Source: Bacilli bacterium
GTDB taxonomy: Bacteria; Bacillota_I; Bacilli_A; RF39; UBA660
Assembly: GCA_016293205.1 (NCBI GenBank)
Contig: JAEDES010000014.1
Location: forward strand, 1-28,371
DNA length: 28,371 bases
Reading direction: 5' to 3'
Shown piece by piece: positions 8,154-15,931 of the stretch. Position numbers and translations under genes: made by a program. Below the pieces are notes generated by a model. That model had not been told where the DNA came from and did no database searches. It saw nothing but the letters and a program-made list of their open reading frames with translations. The stretch's first letter is position 1. The number at the start of each line of letters is the position of its first letter.

Positions 8154-8723
8154 ATGAAAAAATTATTTATTATTGGTTTATTATCTTTATTTTTATTAAC
8201 TGGTTGTGGTAATGATATGAGCCCTACAGGTGCAGTTGAGAAATTTCTTAGTAAATATCAAAAGATGGATAGTGAAGTTTTAGCTCAATTAGATAAAGTT
8301 GTTTCAGAAGATTCTGATATGTCTGATGAACAAAAGAAGGAGTATAAAACTCTAATGGAAAGACAATATCAAAATTTAAACTATAAAATTGTAGATGAAG
8401 AAATTGATGAAGATAAGGCAACTGTAGAAGTAGAGATTGAAGTATTTGATTATGCATCTTCAATTAGAAAAAGTGAAGAATACTATAATGAAAATAGAGA
8501 TATGTTTGAACAAGCTAGTCATGAAGAAAATGTTGATAGAGAAGATGGAGACATTATAAAAGTATCTTCTAAATATATTGATTATAAAATACAACAAATG
8601 AAAAATGTTTCTGATAAGATTAAATATACTTTAACATTTGATCTAGAAAAGAAAGATAATGAATGGAAAGTATTAGAGATTAGTGATCTTGATAGAAAAA
8701 AACTTCATGGATTATTTGAGTAA
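8154..8723 (+). CDS. Small lipoprotein of unknown function
   Basis: The 189 aa protein begins with a typical lipoprotein signal peptide: MKK, a hydrophobic core and LLTGC, with Cys18 as the likely lipidated residue. The mature part is highly charged. It has an early TGAVEKFLSKYQKM helix, then alternating strands with VEIEVFDYASS near residue 100 and a C-terminal LTFDLEKKDNEWKVLEISD. That pattern (an N-terminal helix leading into curved strands, ending in a D-x-W-K-V strand) is reminiscent of small NTF2-like or DUF4878-type extracellular lipoproteins, but I cannot place it in a family firmly. The ATG is preceded by GGGAGGAT. It sits alone between two terminators. Confidence 0.8.
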   Translation: MKKLFIIGLLSLFLLTGCGNDMSPTGAVEKFLSKYQKMDSEVLAQLDKVVSEDSDMSDEQKKEYKTLMERQYQNLNYKIVDEEIDEDKATVEVEIEVFDYASSIRKSEEYYNENRDMFEQASHEENVDREDGDIIKVSSKYIDYKIQQMKNVSDKIKYTLTFDLEKKDNEWKVLEISDLDRKKLHGLFE

Positions 8724-8746
8724 TAGACACTTTGTGTCTATTTTTT
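8723..8746 (+). terminator. Intrinsic terminator after the small lipoprotein gene
   Basis: ATAGACAC (8723-8730) pairs with GTGTCTAT (8734-8741) around a TTT loop, then T-run to 8746. The first base is the last base of the stop codon. Confidence 0.85.
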
Positions 8747-8784
8747 ATTTTGGTTTTATTATATAATTTGCTTGGTGAGTAGTT

Positions 8785-10953
8785 ATGAAAAAGATATTTA
8801 AATCAAAAATGTTTTTAGCATTTATATTATCCTTTATATTAGGATGTTTAATTGTGTTACCTAATATGATTGTAGGTAAGGGTATTTATTCCTTAACATC
8901 AGATTATAATTTACAACAAGTACCTTTTAATATGATTATGTCTGATGCAGTTAAAGAAGGTAGTTTTCTTTGGAATTGGTATAATGAATTAGGTAGTAAT
9001 TTTATAGGTACTTTTAGTTTTTATAATCTATTTAGTCCTTTTTCATTAATTATGTATTTGTTTCCAATTAGTCTTATCCCATATTTAAATGGGATATTTA
9101 TGATACTAAAATATGGTATTGCAGGATTAACTAGTTATTTATTTTTAAAAAGATATTTTAAAGATTATAAATATGCAATTATAGGATCATTACTTTATAC
9201 ATTTTCAGGTTTTCATTTAAATAATATTTTATTTCATTTTAGTGATGTAATTGCATTGTTTCCACTTCTTTTATATACGTTAGATAATTATATGTATGAT
9301 AATAAGAAAGGGTGGTTCTTCTCTAGTGTATTTATACTTGCTTGCACTAATTGGTTTTTCTTTATTGGACAAGGTGTGTTCTTTGTACTTTATTTTTTAG
9401 TTAAGTTGATTTGTAAAGAATATAAATTTGATTTAAAGAAGATTGGATGGTTAGTAGTAGAAGGGGTTCTTGGGATAGGAGCAGCTTGTTTTGTATTAAT
9501 GCCATCAATGCTTTTTATGTTAGGTAATCCTAGATTAGGTTCTTCATGGAATTTAGTTAGTATGTTAAAACATCAATTCTTTATATTATTAGAAATACTT
9601 AAAGCATTTATTTTTCCTAATGAAGTAATGCATATGAATAGTTTTATAGTAGAAGCAAATTATGCTAGTGTAGAGATATTTTTACCATTAGTTGGATCAT
9701 TATTATTAATTGGATGTTTAATTAAAAATTATAAGAAATGGTATAGTGTTTTATTTATAGTAGGATTTATATTTATGATAATACCAATTCTTAATAGTAG
9801 TTTTTTCTTATTTAATAGTTTGTATTATGCTAGATGGTATTATATGTTAATACTTATTATGAGTTTAATGTCTTGTAAGTGCTTAGAAGATAAGGTTAAA
9901 TTAAAATTACCATTAGTTTTAAATATAGGATTATATTTTATATTATTTATTGGAGTATTATTATATATATTTAGATTTGATAACTTTGATATTATATTTC
10001 AACCAGTATATTTTTATTTAATGATTATAATGGGAATTATTTGTTTAATCTATACTTATATTGTTTGTAGTAGTAAGATTGATAAATACTTATATTTAGT
10101 TGTTGGCATATTTGTTTTTGTATTTATTTGGGGTAACTATACTACATATTATTATAGTGATAAGAGTCTTGATAATAGTTATTATCATAACTATTTAGAT
10201 ATATCTAAAGTAAATATTTTAGAGAATAGTCGTTCTAATAGTTATAATGATTGTCTACATAATTTAGGGTGTGTTGGTAGATTTAATAATGTAAAGGGAT
10301 TTAATTCTAATATAAATGGAAGTAATTTTGAATTTTATTATAGTATTGGGTATCCTAGAACTGTTAGTACTATTATTAATGATGATAGAATTAATGATTA
10401 TTTAGGAGTTAAATATTATATTTCTTGTGGAGAAGAAAGTGATTTAGAATTAGTTTATGAAGATAAGAATTATTTAATTTATTTAAATCCTGGATATAAA
10501 GAATTTGGATTTAATAAAGCTAAATATATGAGTATAGATGATTTTAATAAACTAAGTGTTAATGATAGAATTAACTCTTTAAGTGATTATGTTATTCTTA
10601 ATGATGAACAAATTGATAAATATAAAGATGTTATTAAAGAAGTAGATTATAATAGTAATGAATTTAAATTTACTAAGAATGGATTTAGTTCTATCATTGA
10701 TAGTAGTGATGATGCTTTTGCAATATACACAGTTCCTTATGATAAAGGTTTTAGAGCATTTATTAATAATAAAGAAGTTGATATTGAGAAAGTTGATAAT
10801 GGTATGATGGGTATTAAAATTAATAAAGGAATTAATAATATTGAGTTTAAATATTTTACTCCAGGATTAAAGATAGGAATTATTGGTTCTATAATTAGTT
10901 TTATCTTATATGGATTTTATTTATTACTTATTAAATTTAAAAAAGTCATTTAG
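8785..10953 (+). CDS. YfhO-type polytopic membrane protein
   Basis: This 722 aa integral membrane protein resembles the bacterial YfhO family. Members have a GT-C-like fold and are linked to glycosylation of cell-surface polymers; Bacillus subtilis YfhO is implicated in lipoteichoic acid glycosylation. The family pattern starts with a membrane helix (about residues 10-30), then a loop with the acidic segment SLTSDYNLQQVPF and SFLWNWYNELGSNFIGTFSFY. This is followed by about ten hydrophobic segments up to residue 455, an extracytoplasmic domain rich in Asn/Asp/Tyr (about 460-690), and a final membrane helix (about 693-715). It is shorter than the 800+ aa of many homologs. The TATAAT at 8762-8767 may be its -10 box, though I see no good -35. 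The donor and acceptor are unknown. Confidence 0.82.
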   Translation: MKKIFKSKMFLAFILSFILGCLIVLPNMIVGKGIYSLTSDYNLQQVPFNMIMSDAVKEGSFLWNWYNELGSNFIGTFSFYNLFSPFSLIMYLFPISLIPYLNGIFMILKYGIAGLTSYLFLKRYFKDYKYAIIGSLLYTFSGFHLNNILFHFSDVIALFPLLLYTLDNYMYDNKKGWFFSSVFILACTNWFFFIGQGVFFVLYFLVKLICKEYKFDLKKIGWLVVEGVLGIGAACFVLMPSMLFMLGNPRLGSSWNLVSMLKHQFFILLEILKAFIFPNEVMHMNSFIVEANYASVEIFLPLVGSLLLIGCLIKNYKKWYSVLFIVGFIFMIIPILNSSFFLFNSLYYARWYYMLILIMSLMSCKCLEDKVKLKLPLVLNIGLYFILFIGVLLYIFRFDNFDIIFQPVYFYLMIIMGIICLIYTYIVCSSKIDKYLYLVVGIFVFVFIWGNYTTYYYSDKSLDNSYYHNYLDISKVNILENSRSNSYNDCLHNLGCVGRFNNVKGFNSNINGSNFEFYYSIGYPRTVSTIINDDRINDYLGVKYYISCGEESDLELVYEDKNYLIYLNPGYKEFGFNKAKYMSIDDFNKLSVNDRINSLSDYVILNDEQIDKYKDVIKEVDYNSNEFKFTKNGFSSIIDSSDDAFAIYTVPYDKGFRAFINNKEVDIEKVDNGMMGIKINKGINNIEFKYFTPGLKIGIIGSIISFILYGFYLLLIKFKKVI

Positions 10954-10966
10954 TGACTTTTTTTTT
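10941..10966 (+). terminator. Intrinsic terminator overlapping the end of the YfhO-type gene
   Basis: AAAAGTCA (10941-10948) pairs with TGACTTTT (10954-10961), followed by T-run. The stop codon TAG lies in the loop, so the last codons form the ascending stem. Confidence 0.85.
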
Positions 10967-10977
10967 ATTTTGTTTTT

Positions 10978-10986
10978 TGGTATACT
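10978..10986 (+). promoter_or_regulatory. Extended -10 promoter of the HerA-like gene
   Basis: TGGTATACT at 10978-10986 is a good extended -10 element 24 bases before the start codon. The -35 position holds only a T-run, so the promoter probably relies on the TG extension. Confidence 0.5.
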
Positions 10987-11010
10987 TGTTATGATAGAGG
11001 GTGAATCGTG

Positions 11011-12975
11011 ATGCTAGGAAACATTATGGAGATTATTGATAATAATGTTATTATCAAGTTAACAATTGATATTACTAATCAACCTAACTTAGTTAGTTTA
11101 CATGTTGTTTTTGAAGATGGGGATAATAGAGTAGTAGGTGAAGTAGCACAAGTTACGCAAACAAAAATGGTTGTAAATATTTTGGGTGAAATAAAAAATG
11201 GTTCATTTACACCAGGGTCTGCTATTAAACCTTCATTTAAGTCTAAAGTAAGATTAATTAAGATTGATGAACTTGCTACTATTTTAGGAGATCAAGAAAC
11301 TAAGTTTGGACAAACTAATTTTGGTACAAGTAACATTTATCCAGGTTATAAGATTAATGTTAATATAAATGATTTCTTTAGTAATCACTTTGCAATATTA
11401 GGTAACTCTGGTGCTGGTAAGAGTTGTACTGTTGCTTCAATTTTACAAAAACTTTATACAAGTAGTCCAACACCACCTATTAATTCAAATTTATTTTTCT
11501 TTGATGCTTATGGAGAATATACAAATGCATTTGGAAAAATACATCAACAAAATCCAAATTTAAATTATCAAGTATTTACTACTAACTTAGAATTTGGAGA
11601 AGCAGAATTATTAAGAATACCTATTTGGTTATTAGATGTTGATGATTTAGCTTTATTATTAGATGTAACAACTCCTGCACAATTACCAATATTAGAGAAG
11701 ACTTTAAAGTTAGTTCCTATTTTAACTGGTAGTAGTGAAGCTGTTGTTAGAAGAAAAAATGATATTATAGCGCGAGCTTTACAAGATATATTATTATCAG
11801 GAAATGATTCTACTAAGATTAGAGACCAAGTAATTGGAGTTTTAACTAAATTTAATACTTCATCGTTAAGCCTTAATAGTCAAATAGCTCAACCTGGATA
11901 TGTACGTACATTAAAACAATGTTTATTTGTTGATAAATCTGGAAAAATGCAAGAAATGGAATTAGTTGTTGAATTTATACGTGGATATATTATGGATGAA
12001 GAAGAAGAAATTCCTGAAAGTGATTTAAATAAATTCTATAGTTTAAATGATTTAGAGTTAGCAATGGAATTTGCTTTAATTAGTGAAGGTATTTTAAAGA
12101 GTGATAAAGTATTCGATTATGCTAATGTTGTTAGTGTTAGACTTCATACTCTTGCTAGTGGAGAAAATAAAGAATATTTTAACTTCCCACATTATGTTAC
12201 AAGAGATGAATATATTGATTATTTAACTACTAATAAAGAAAATGGTGGCAAGTGTCAATTAATTAACTTTAATATTAACTATATTGATGATCGTATGGCA
12301 AAAGTTATTACTAAGATTATATCTAGAATGTTATTCTTAAAAGCATCTACTTTAAAACCTCGTGGTAGTAGAGCATTTCATATAATTATTGAAGAAGCAC
12401 ATAGATATGTTTTAAAGAATGATACAGATAAATCTTTACTTGGATATAATATATTCGAACGTATTACTAAGGAAGGTCGTAAGTATGGTATGTTCTTAGC
12501 ATTAATTACTCAAAGACCTAGTGAACTTTCTGATACATGTATTTCTCAATGTGCAAACTTTATTATTTTAAGAACATTGCATCCACTTGATTTAGGATAT
12601 ATTAAAGATATGGTACCTAATGTTTCATCAGAAGTAGTTTTACAACTTAAAAACTTGAAACCTGGTAACTGTATAGCATTCGGTAATGCATTTAAGGTTC
12701 CAATTTCAATGTATATTGATTTACCAGATCCTAGACCGTTAAGTAATAACGTTGACTTGGAGACTGTTTGGTATAAAGAACCTGCTCAAAATATAGTGGC
12801 AAATGGAGCTGTTAAAGAAAATGTTGTTAATGAAACTGGTGCAGTTAGTACAACTACAACTACTGCTACAAGTGCAGTTGCTGCGGCAGCACCGGTATCT
12901 TCAAATATGCTTACACAAATGGCACCTGTTAGTCAAAATAACGTTGTTACAACACCAGCAGTAACTGGAAATTAA
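11011..12975 (+). CDS. HerA-type ATPase (DUF87 / FtsK-HerA superfamily)
   Basis: HerA proteins are hexameric DNA-translocating ATPases, best known with the NurA nuclease in archaeal end resection and with SIR2 or other nucleases in bacterial antiphage systems. The N-terminal roughly 95 residues resemble the HAS barrel. Walker A is GNSGAGKS at residues 131-138. Walker B ends HIIIEEAHRY with acidic residues Glu461-Glu462. GYNIFERITKEGRKYGMFLALITQRPSEL, which follows, is the HerA sensor and arginine-finger region. Residues from about 600 to 654 are a low-complexity Ala/Thr/Val/Asn tail. ATG 11011 is preferred over GTG 11008; both follow AGAGGGTGA. No nurA, SIR2 or nuclease gene is adjacent, so this looks like a solo chromosomal HerA. 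Its partner, if any, is not visible. Confidence 0.85.
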   Translation: MLGNIMEIIDNNVIIKLTIDITNQPNLVSLHVVFEDGDNRVVGEVAQVTQTKMVVNILGEIKNGSFTPGSAIKPSFKSKVRLIKIDELATILGDQETKFGQTNFGTSNIYPGYKINVNINDFFSNHFAILGNSGAGKSCTVASILQKLYTSSPTPPINSNLFFFDAYGEYTNAFGKIHQQNPNLNYQVFTTNLEFGEAELLRIPIWLLDVDDLALLLDVTTPAQLPILEKTLKLVPILTGSSEAVVRRKNDIIARALQDILLSGNDSTKIRDQVIGVLTKFNTSSLSLNSQIAQPGYVRTLKQCLFVDKSGKMQEMELVVEFIRGYIMDEEEEIPESDLNKFYSLNDLELAMEFALISEGILKSDKVFDYANVVSVRLHTLASGENKEYFNFPHYVTRDEYIDYLTTNKENGGKCQLINFNINYIDDRMAKVITKIISRMLFLKASTLKPRGSRAFHIIIEEAHRYVLKNDTDKSLLGYNIFERITKEGRKYGMFLALITQRPSELSDTCISQCANFIILRTLHPLDLGYIKDMVPNVSSEVVLQLKNLKPGNCIAFGNAFKVPISMYIDLPDPRPLSNNVDLETVWYKEPAQNIVANGAVKENVVNETGAVSTTTTTATSAVAAAAPVSSNMLTQMAPVSQNNVVTTPAVTGN

Positions 12976-12993
12976 AGGCCTTTGGCCTTTTTT
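12974..12993 (+). terminator. Intrinsic terminator after the HerA-like gene
   Basis: AAAGGCC (12974-12980) pairs with GGCCTTT (12984-12990) around a TTT loop and is followed by T residues. Confidence 0.85.
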
Positions 12994-12994
12994 A

Positions 12995-13023
12995 TTGTTT
13001 CAATATATTTTATATGTTATACT
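12995..13023 (+). promoter_or_regulatory. Promoter of the TasA-like surface protein gene
   Basis: TTGTTT (12995-13000) and TATACT (13018-13023) are 17 bases apart, with a TGT extension before the -10. The predicted start falls at about the first base of the AGGTGA binding site, so the leader would be extremely short. Confidence 0.7.
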
Positions 13024-13040
13024 TATAATAGGTGAACAGT

Positions 13041-14351
13041 ATGAGAATGAAATTATTTTCGAATGCCAAATTTAATAGAAAATCTTATCTTTGTATACTT
13101 ATTATAATAATTTGTTTAATTACTAGTTTGACTATAGCTTATTCTATTTTGAATACTACTCTAAATATTTCTGGTAGTACAAATATTGTTGCTTCTAATT
13201 GGAATGTTTATATTAGCAGTTATATCAAAGTAGATGAAGGTAGTGTAACTTTAGATCAACCAACTATATCAAGTGATAAAACTCATCTTGATTTTAGTGC
13301 TAGACTAGAGGAACCTGGAGATTATTATAGATTTGTTCTTCGTATAAGAAATAAAGGTGATATTGATGCGATGATTGAAAGTATTATCAAGACTCCTGAG
13401 TTAACAGAAGAACAATCAAAGTATTTAATTTATAATATTGAATATGAAGATGGAACTCCTATTACCGAGAAACATTTCTTACAAAAAACTGATGGTACTG
13501 CTAAAGTTGCTGTTACTGTTGCTTATAGAAAAGATGTAAGTCTTGCTAATTTGCCGACCAGTGATGTGAACTTAAATTTAGGATTATCGTTTGTCTATAC
13601 TCAAGCTGATGATAGTAGTGTTGTTTCTCCTTCTGCTCCTTTTAATAAATTAGTTGGTTATGCATATGTTTATGATACATTTGGTAATAGAAATAGAATT
13701 ACTGAAGATGATATTATAATAACAGATGTTGAAACATATGAAACTATTGATTGTACTATTACTGGTTCTGATTATTATTGTAGTTTTGAGGAGGTTTATA
13801 ATAATAGAAAATATAAAGTTTCCCTAAAAAATCATACCGGATATGTATTAAGAGATGTTACAATGATGGATGAAAACGATGTATATAATTCAGTTGTAGA
13901 TGAGAATGGTTATATTAGTATACCTAGTAGTTATTATGAAGATACAATTTATGCTAAATTTTATTTTGACTCTATGATTACTACTAATAAAGACTATCGT
14001 TCTACAATATATGTTAGACAATCAAGTGATGCTTCTTTAGTAGAAATAGAAGGAACTTCTATTACTTTAACAAATCTTCTTAGTGGTGATACGTTGACTA
14101 TTGACGGAGTATATGATTCTGATGGACTTTTTACTTATTATGTTAGTAATGTAATATCTGATATTCCATATGAAGTTACTTTAAATTTTGGTGATGTTTT
14201 ATATACTATGGATTCTATTTTTGCTAAGAATGGAAATGGTGAATATATAAATGTAAATTATAATAATACTTCTAATAAGTTTATTATTCCATCTAATATT
14301 AAAGATAGTTCTAAACATATTAATATCAGAGTTTATATTACTTTAAATTAA
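13041..14351 (+). CDS. Secreted or anchored TasA/camelysin-like surface protein
   Basis: The 436 aa protein has a basic N-terminus, a strong membrane segment (about residues 16-36) ending in AYSILN, and then extracellular sequence. The part just after the signal (SGSTNIVASNWNVYI, LDFSARLEEPGDYYRF and VRIRNKG-like strands to about residue 190) resembles the TasA/camelysin type of jelly-roll fold found in biofilm fibre proteins. Two further beta-rich stretches (about 200-310 and 315-436) look like repeated Ig-like units, each with a YRSTIYV- or VGYAYVYD-type opening strand. There is no LPxTG sorting signal and no C-terminal membrane helix, so the uncleaved N-terminal helix may be the anchor. 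ATG 13041 is chosen with AGGTGA 5 bases upstream rather than GTG 13032, which lies inside that site. Function is inferred only. Confidence 0.65.
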   Translation: MRMKLFSNAKFNRKSYLCILIIIICLITSLTIAYSILNTTLNISGSTNIVASNWNVYISSYIKVDEGSVTLDQPTISSDKTHLDFSARLEEPGDYYRFVLRIRNKGDIDAMIESIIKTPELTEEQSKYLIYNIEYEDGTPITEKHFLQKTDGTAKVAVTVAYRKDVSLANLPTSDVNLNLGLSFVYTQADDSSVVSPSAPFNKLVGYAYVYDTFGNRNRITEDDIIITDVETYETIDCTITGSDYYCSFEEVYNNRKYKVSLKNHTGYVLRDVTMMDENDVYNSVVDENGYISIPSSYYEDTIYAKFYFDSMITTNKDYRSTIYVRQSSDASLVEIEGTSITLTNLLSGDTLTIDGVYDSDGLFTYYVSNVISDIPYEVTLNFGDVLYTMDSIFAKNGNGEYINVNYNNTSNKFIIPSNIKDSSKHINIRVYITLN

Positions 14352-14384
14352 AAGACTAATTTTTTACGATTTAGTCTTTTTCTT
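14350..14384 (+). terminator. Intrinsic terminator after the surface protein gene
   Basis: AAAAGACTAA (14350-14359) pairs with TTAGTCTTTT (14371-14380) around an 11-base loop. The stem includes the end of the stop codon, and Ts follow. Confidence 0.75.
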
Positions 14385-14393
14385 TTTGTTAAT

Positions 14394-14422
14394 TTATGTT
14401 AAAATTAGTTATAGTATATAAT
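14394..14422 (+). promoter_or_regulatory. Probable promoter of the sepF-divIVA unit
   Basis: A perfect TATAAT at 14417-14422 lies 27 bases before the sepF start. The -35 position 17 bases upstream is TTATGT, a weak match. Confidence 0.5.
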
Positions 14423-14449
14423 ATGTGTATTAGGATGGAGGACTTGTTT

Positions 14450-14881
14450 ATGGGTTTTTTTAAAGATATAATCGGTGGAGATGAGACAAAAGTTGAAGCT
14501 TCTGGTGAAGATGAATTCTATAATGTGACAAAAGAAGAATATCATCAACAAAATGGTATGGCTGGAAGTAAAATGATGCTTTTAGAACCAAGAGCTTATT
14601 CTGAAGGACAACAAATTGTTGATTATTTAAAGAGTAGAAGTGCAGTTGTAGTTAATTTAAAAAGAGTTACACCTGATCAAGCTAAAAGAATTATTGATTT
14701 CTTATATGGTGCAATTTATGCTATAGATGGTAAGATTCAAAAATTAGGTGGAGGAATATTCCTTTGTACTCCTAGAAATGTTAATGTAGAAGGTAATATT
14801 AGTGATGATAATGCTGCTAATAGTACTAATACTAAAAATAACCGTGGTAAAAAAGAAAATGATGATGAAGATTTCTTTTAA
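14450..14881 (+). CDS. sepF: Cell division protein SepF
   Basis: SepF binds FtsZ filaments and links them to the membrane during septum formation in Gram-positive bacteria. The 143 aa reading from ATG 14450 has the expected order. MGFFKDIIGG is the short amphipathic membrane helix, followed by an acidic linker. The globular core (about residues 40-120) has LEPRAYSEGQQIVDYLKSRSAVVVNL, RVTPDQAKRIIDFLYGA and GKIQKLGGGIFLCTPRNV. The tail is polar and rich in Asn/Asp/Lys. GGAGG at 14437-14441 supports this start; upstream in-frame starts would add a non-SepF extension. It is followed by divIVA, as in many Firmicutes division clusters, although the ylm genes usually found between them are absent here. 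Confidence 0.93.
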   Translation: MGFFKDIIGGDETKVEASGEDEFYNVTKEEYHQQNGMAGSKMMLLEPRAYSEGQQIVDYLKSRSAVVVNLKRVTPDQAKRIIDFLYGAIYAIDGKIQKLGGGIFLCTPRNVNVEGNISDDNAANSTNTKNNRGKKENDDEDFF

Positions 14882-14915
14882 TATTTAATTTATAATTATT
14901 CTGAGGTGAGATTAT

Positions 14916-15353
14916 ATGGATAAATTTAGTTATGAAGCTAATGGGTATAATCGCAGTGAAGTAAATCAATTTATTGGTGATGTAATTGTTCAAACAGAAA
15001 GTATTATACAAAGAGTAAAAAATCAAAATACTGAAATAGAAAAATTAAGGGCAGAACTAGAACATTATAAAAGTATAGAAGATACATTGAAGAAAGCGAT
15101 TATTAAAGCAGAAGAAACTGGAGACAATATAAGAAGAATGGCTAGAGATGAGTCAGAAAGTATTGTTACAGATGCTAAACATAATGCTAGTAGAATCGTT
15201 AATGAAGCTTTATTAAAAGCTGAAAGAATTGAGAACAATGCAGAACTATTAGAAAAGAATATGAAAATATTTAAAAGAAAATTAAAAGTTATAATGGAAC
15301 AACAAATGGCTGTTGTCGAAGAAATCGAAGTTTTAGAACTGGATCCACGATGA
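14916..15353 (+). CDS. divIVA: DivIVA-family protein
   Basis: DivIVA proteins bind curved membrane at septa and poles and organise division and growth. This 145 aa protein starts with the typical lipid-binding region (KFSYEANGYNRSEVNQFIGDVI, equivalent to the GYDxxEVDxFL region of DivIVA) and then forms a long coiled coil (about residues 27-130) rich in Glu/Lys/Ala heptads. It is shorter than B. subtilis DivIVA (about 164 aa), and GpsB-like function is possible. AGGTGAG precedes the ATG by 6 bases. Its TGA stop lies in the sequence ATGA, but the next gene probably starts downstream at 15386. Confidence 0.9.
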   Translation: MDKFSYEANGYNRSEVNQFIGDVIVQTESIIQRVKNQNTEIEKLRAELEHYKSIEDTLKKAIIKAEETGDNIRRMARDESESIVTDAKHNASRIVNEALLKAERIENNAELLEKNMKIFKRKLKVIMEQQMAVVEEIEVLELDPR

Positions 15354-15385
15354 TTCAGTTTTTTTTAAAAAAATGGAGGGTTTAT

Positions 15386-15640
15386 ATGAAAGCAAAAAAT
15401 ATTAAATTATGTAGAAAGGTTGTAGCATTTGCTATGGCAACATCATTTACTGTTGTAGGTACTGCTGCACAAGCTAGTGGAGATGAAGCTAAGTATTCTA
15501 AAGAATTAGTTCATGGTCATTACTATGATGAAGATGTTAAACAATATAAGAATGAACTTGATTTCATTATTAGTGGTGGAACTTTAAGTAGAGATAAAGT
15601 TTATACTAAAGAAAATAATATGAGACTAAATTATAGATAA
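15386..15640 (+). CDS. Small secreted protein of unknown function
   Basis: The 84 aa product begins with a clear signal peptide: basic MKAKNIKLCRK, a hydrophobic core VVAFAMATSFTVVGTAA, and a likely cleavage after AQA near residue 29. The mature part would be about 55 residues, rich in Tyr, Asp, Glu, Lys and His (for example KELVHGHYYDEDVKQYK), without cysteines or membrane segments. I do not recognise a family. ATG 15386 is supported by GGAGGG 5 bases upstream; a longer frame starting at 15350 would overlap the divIVA stop. It lies between the division genes and the T-box, with no terminator after it, so it may share transcription with either. Confidence 0.7.
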   Translation: MKAKNIKLCRKVVAFAMATSFTVVGTAAQASGDEAKYSKELVHGHYYDEDVKQYKNELDFIISGGTLSRDKVYTKENNMRLNYR

Positions 15641-15649
15641 AATTTTAGG

Positions 15650-15678
15650 TTGTAAAATAAAAAGTTATGTGATATATT
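15650..15678 (+). promoter_or_regulatory. Promoter of the T-box leader
   Basis: TTGTAA (15650-15655) and TATATT (15673-15678) are separated by 17 bases. The predicted start near 15685 is right at the 5' edge of the T-box Stem I. Confidence 0.6.
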
Positions 15679-15682
15679 AGTT

Positions 15683-15914
15683 GGGAAAGCAAGTGCGAAA
15701 GATGTAATATTAATGGATTTGTAGAGAACTTGTGGTTGGTGAAAACAAGTATGAAATTAATATTAAGATCACTTTCAAGTTGTGATTTATGGATAAGATA
15801 AATACGGTAACGCGTTATAGTAATCAAGATAAGTAAATTATTGGTAGATAATTTTCTTGTAAATTAAGGTGGTACCACGAACTGTTCGTCCTTATAGGGA
15901 TGAATAGTTTTTTT
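15683..15914 (+). promoter_or_regulatory. T-box riboswitch, isoleucine specifier
   Basis: This transcribed leader senses uncharged tRNA and switches between terminator and antiterminator. Stem I carries the conserved distal GTGGTTGGTGAAAAC stretch near 15733. GAAAG (15685-15689) pairs with CTTTC (15772-15776) at its base, and TAATATTAAT pairs with ATTAATATTA above the specifier loop. In that loop ATC at 15768-15770, followed by A, reads as an Ile codon, which agrees with ileS downstream. The T-box core is AAGGTGGTACCACG at 15866-15879, with TGGT at 15870-15873 able to pair with the ACCA end of tRNA-Ile. The antiterminator forms from TAAGG (15865-15869) with CCTTA (15890-15894) plus ACGAA/TTCGT. 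The competing terminator uses 15880-15891 against 15898-15909 with a T-run to 15914. Confidence 0.92.
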
Positions 15915-15931
15915 ATTTAGAAAGGGGATTT

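Noticed and set aside
11011..14351. HerA plus neighbours as a new antiphage system
   Set aside because: The genes are separated by a terminator and a promoter, and the neighbour is a secreted beta-rich protein without nuclease or NADase motifs.
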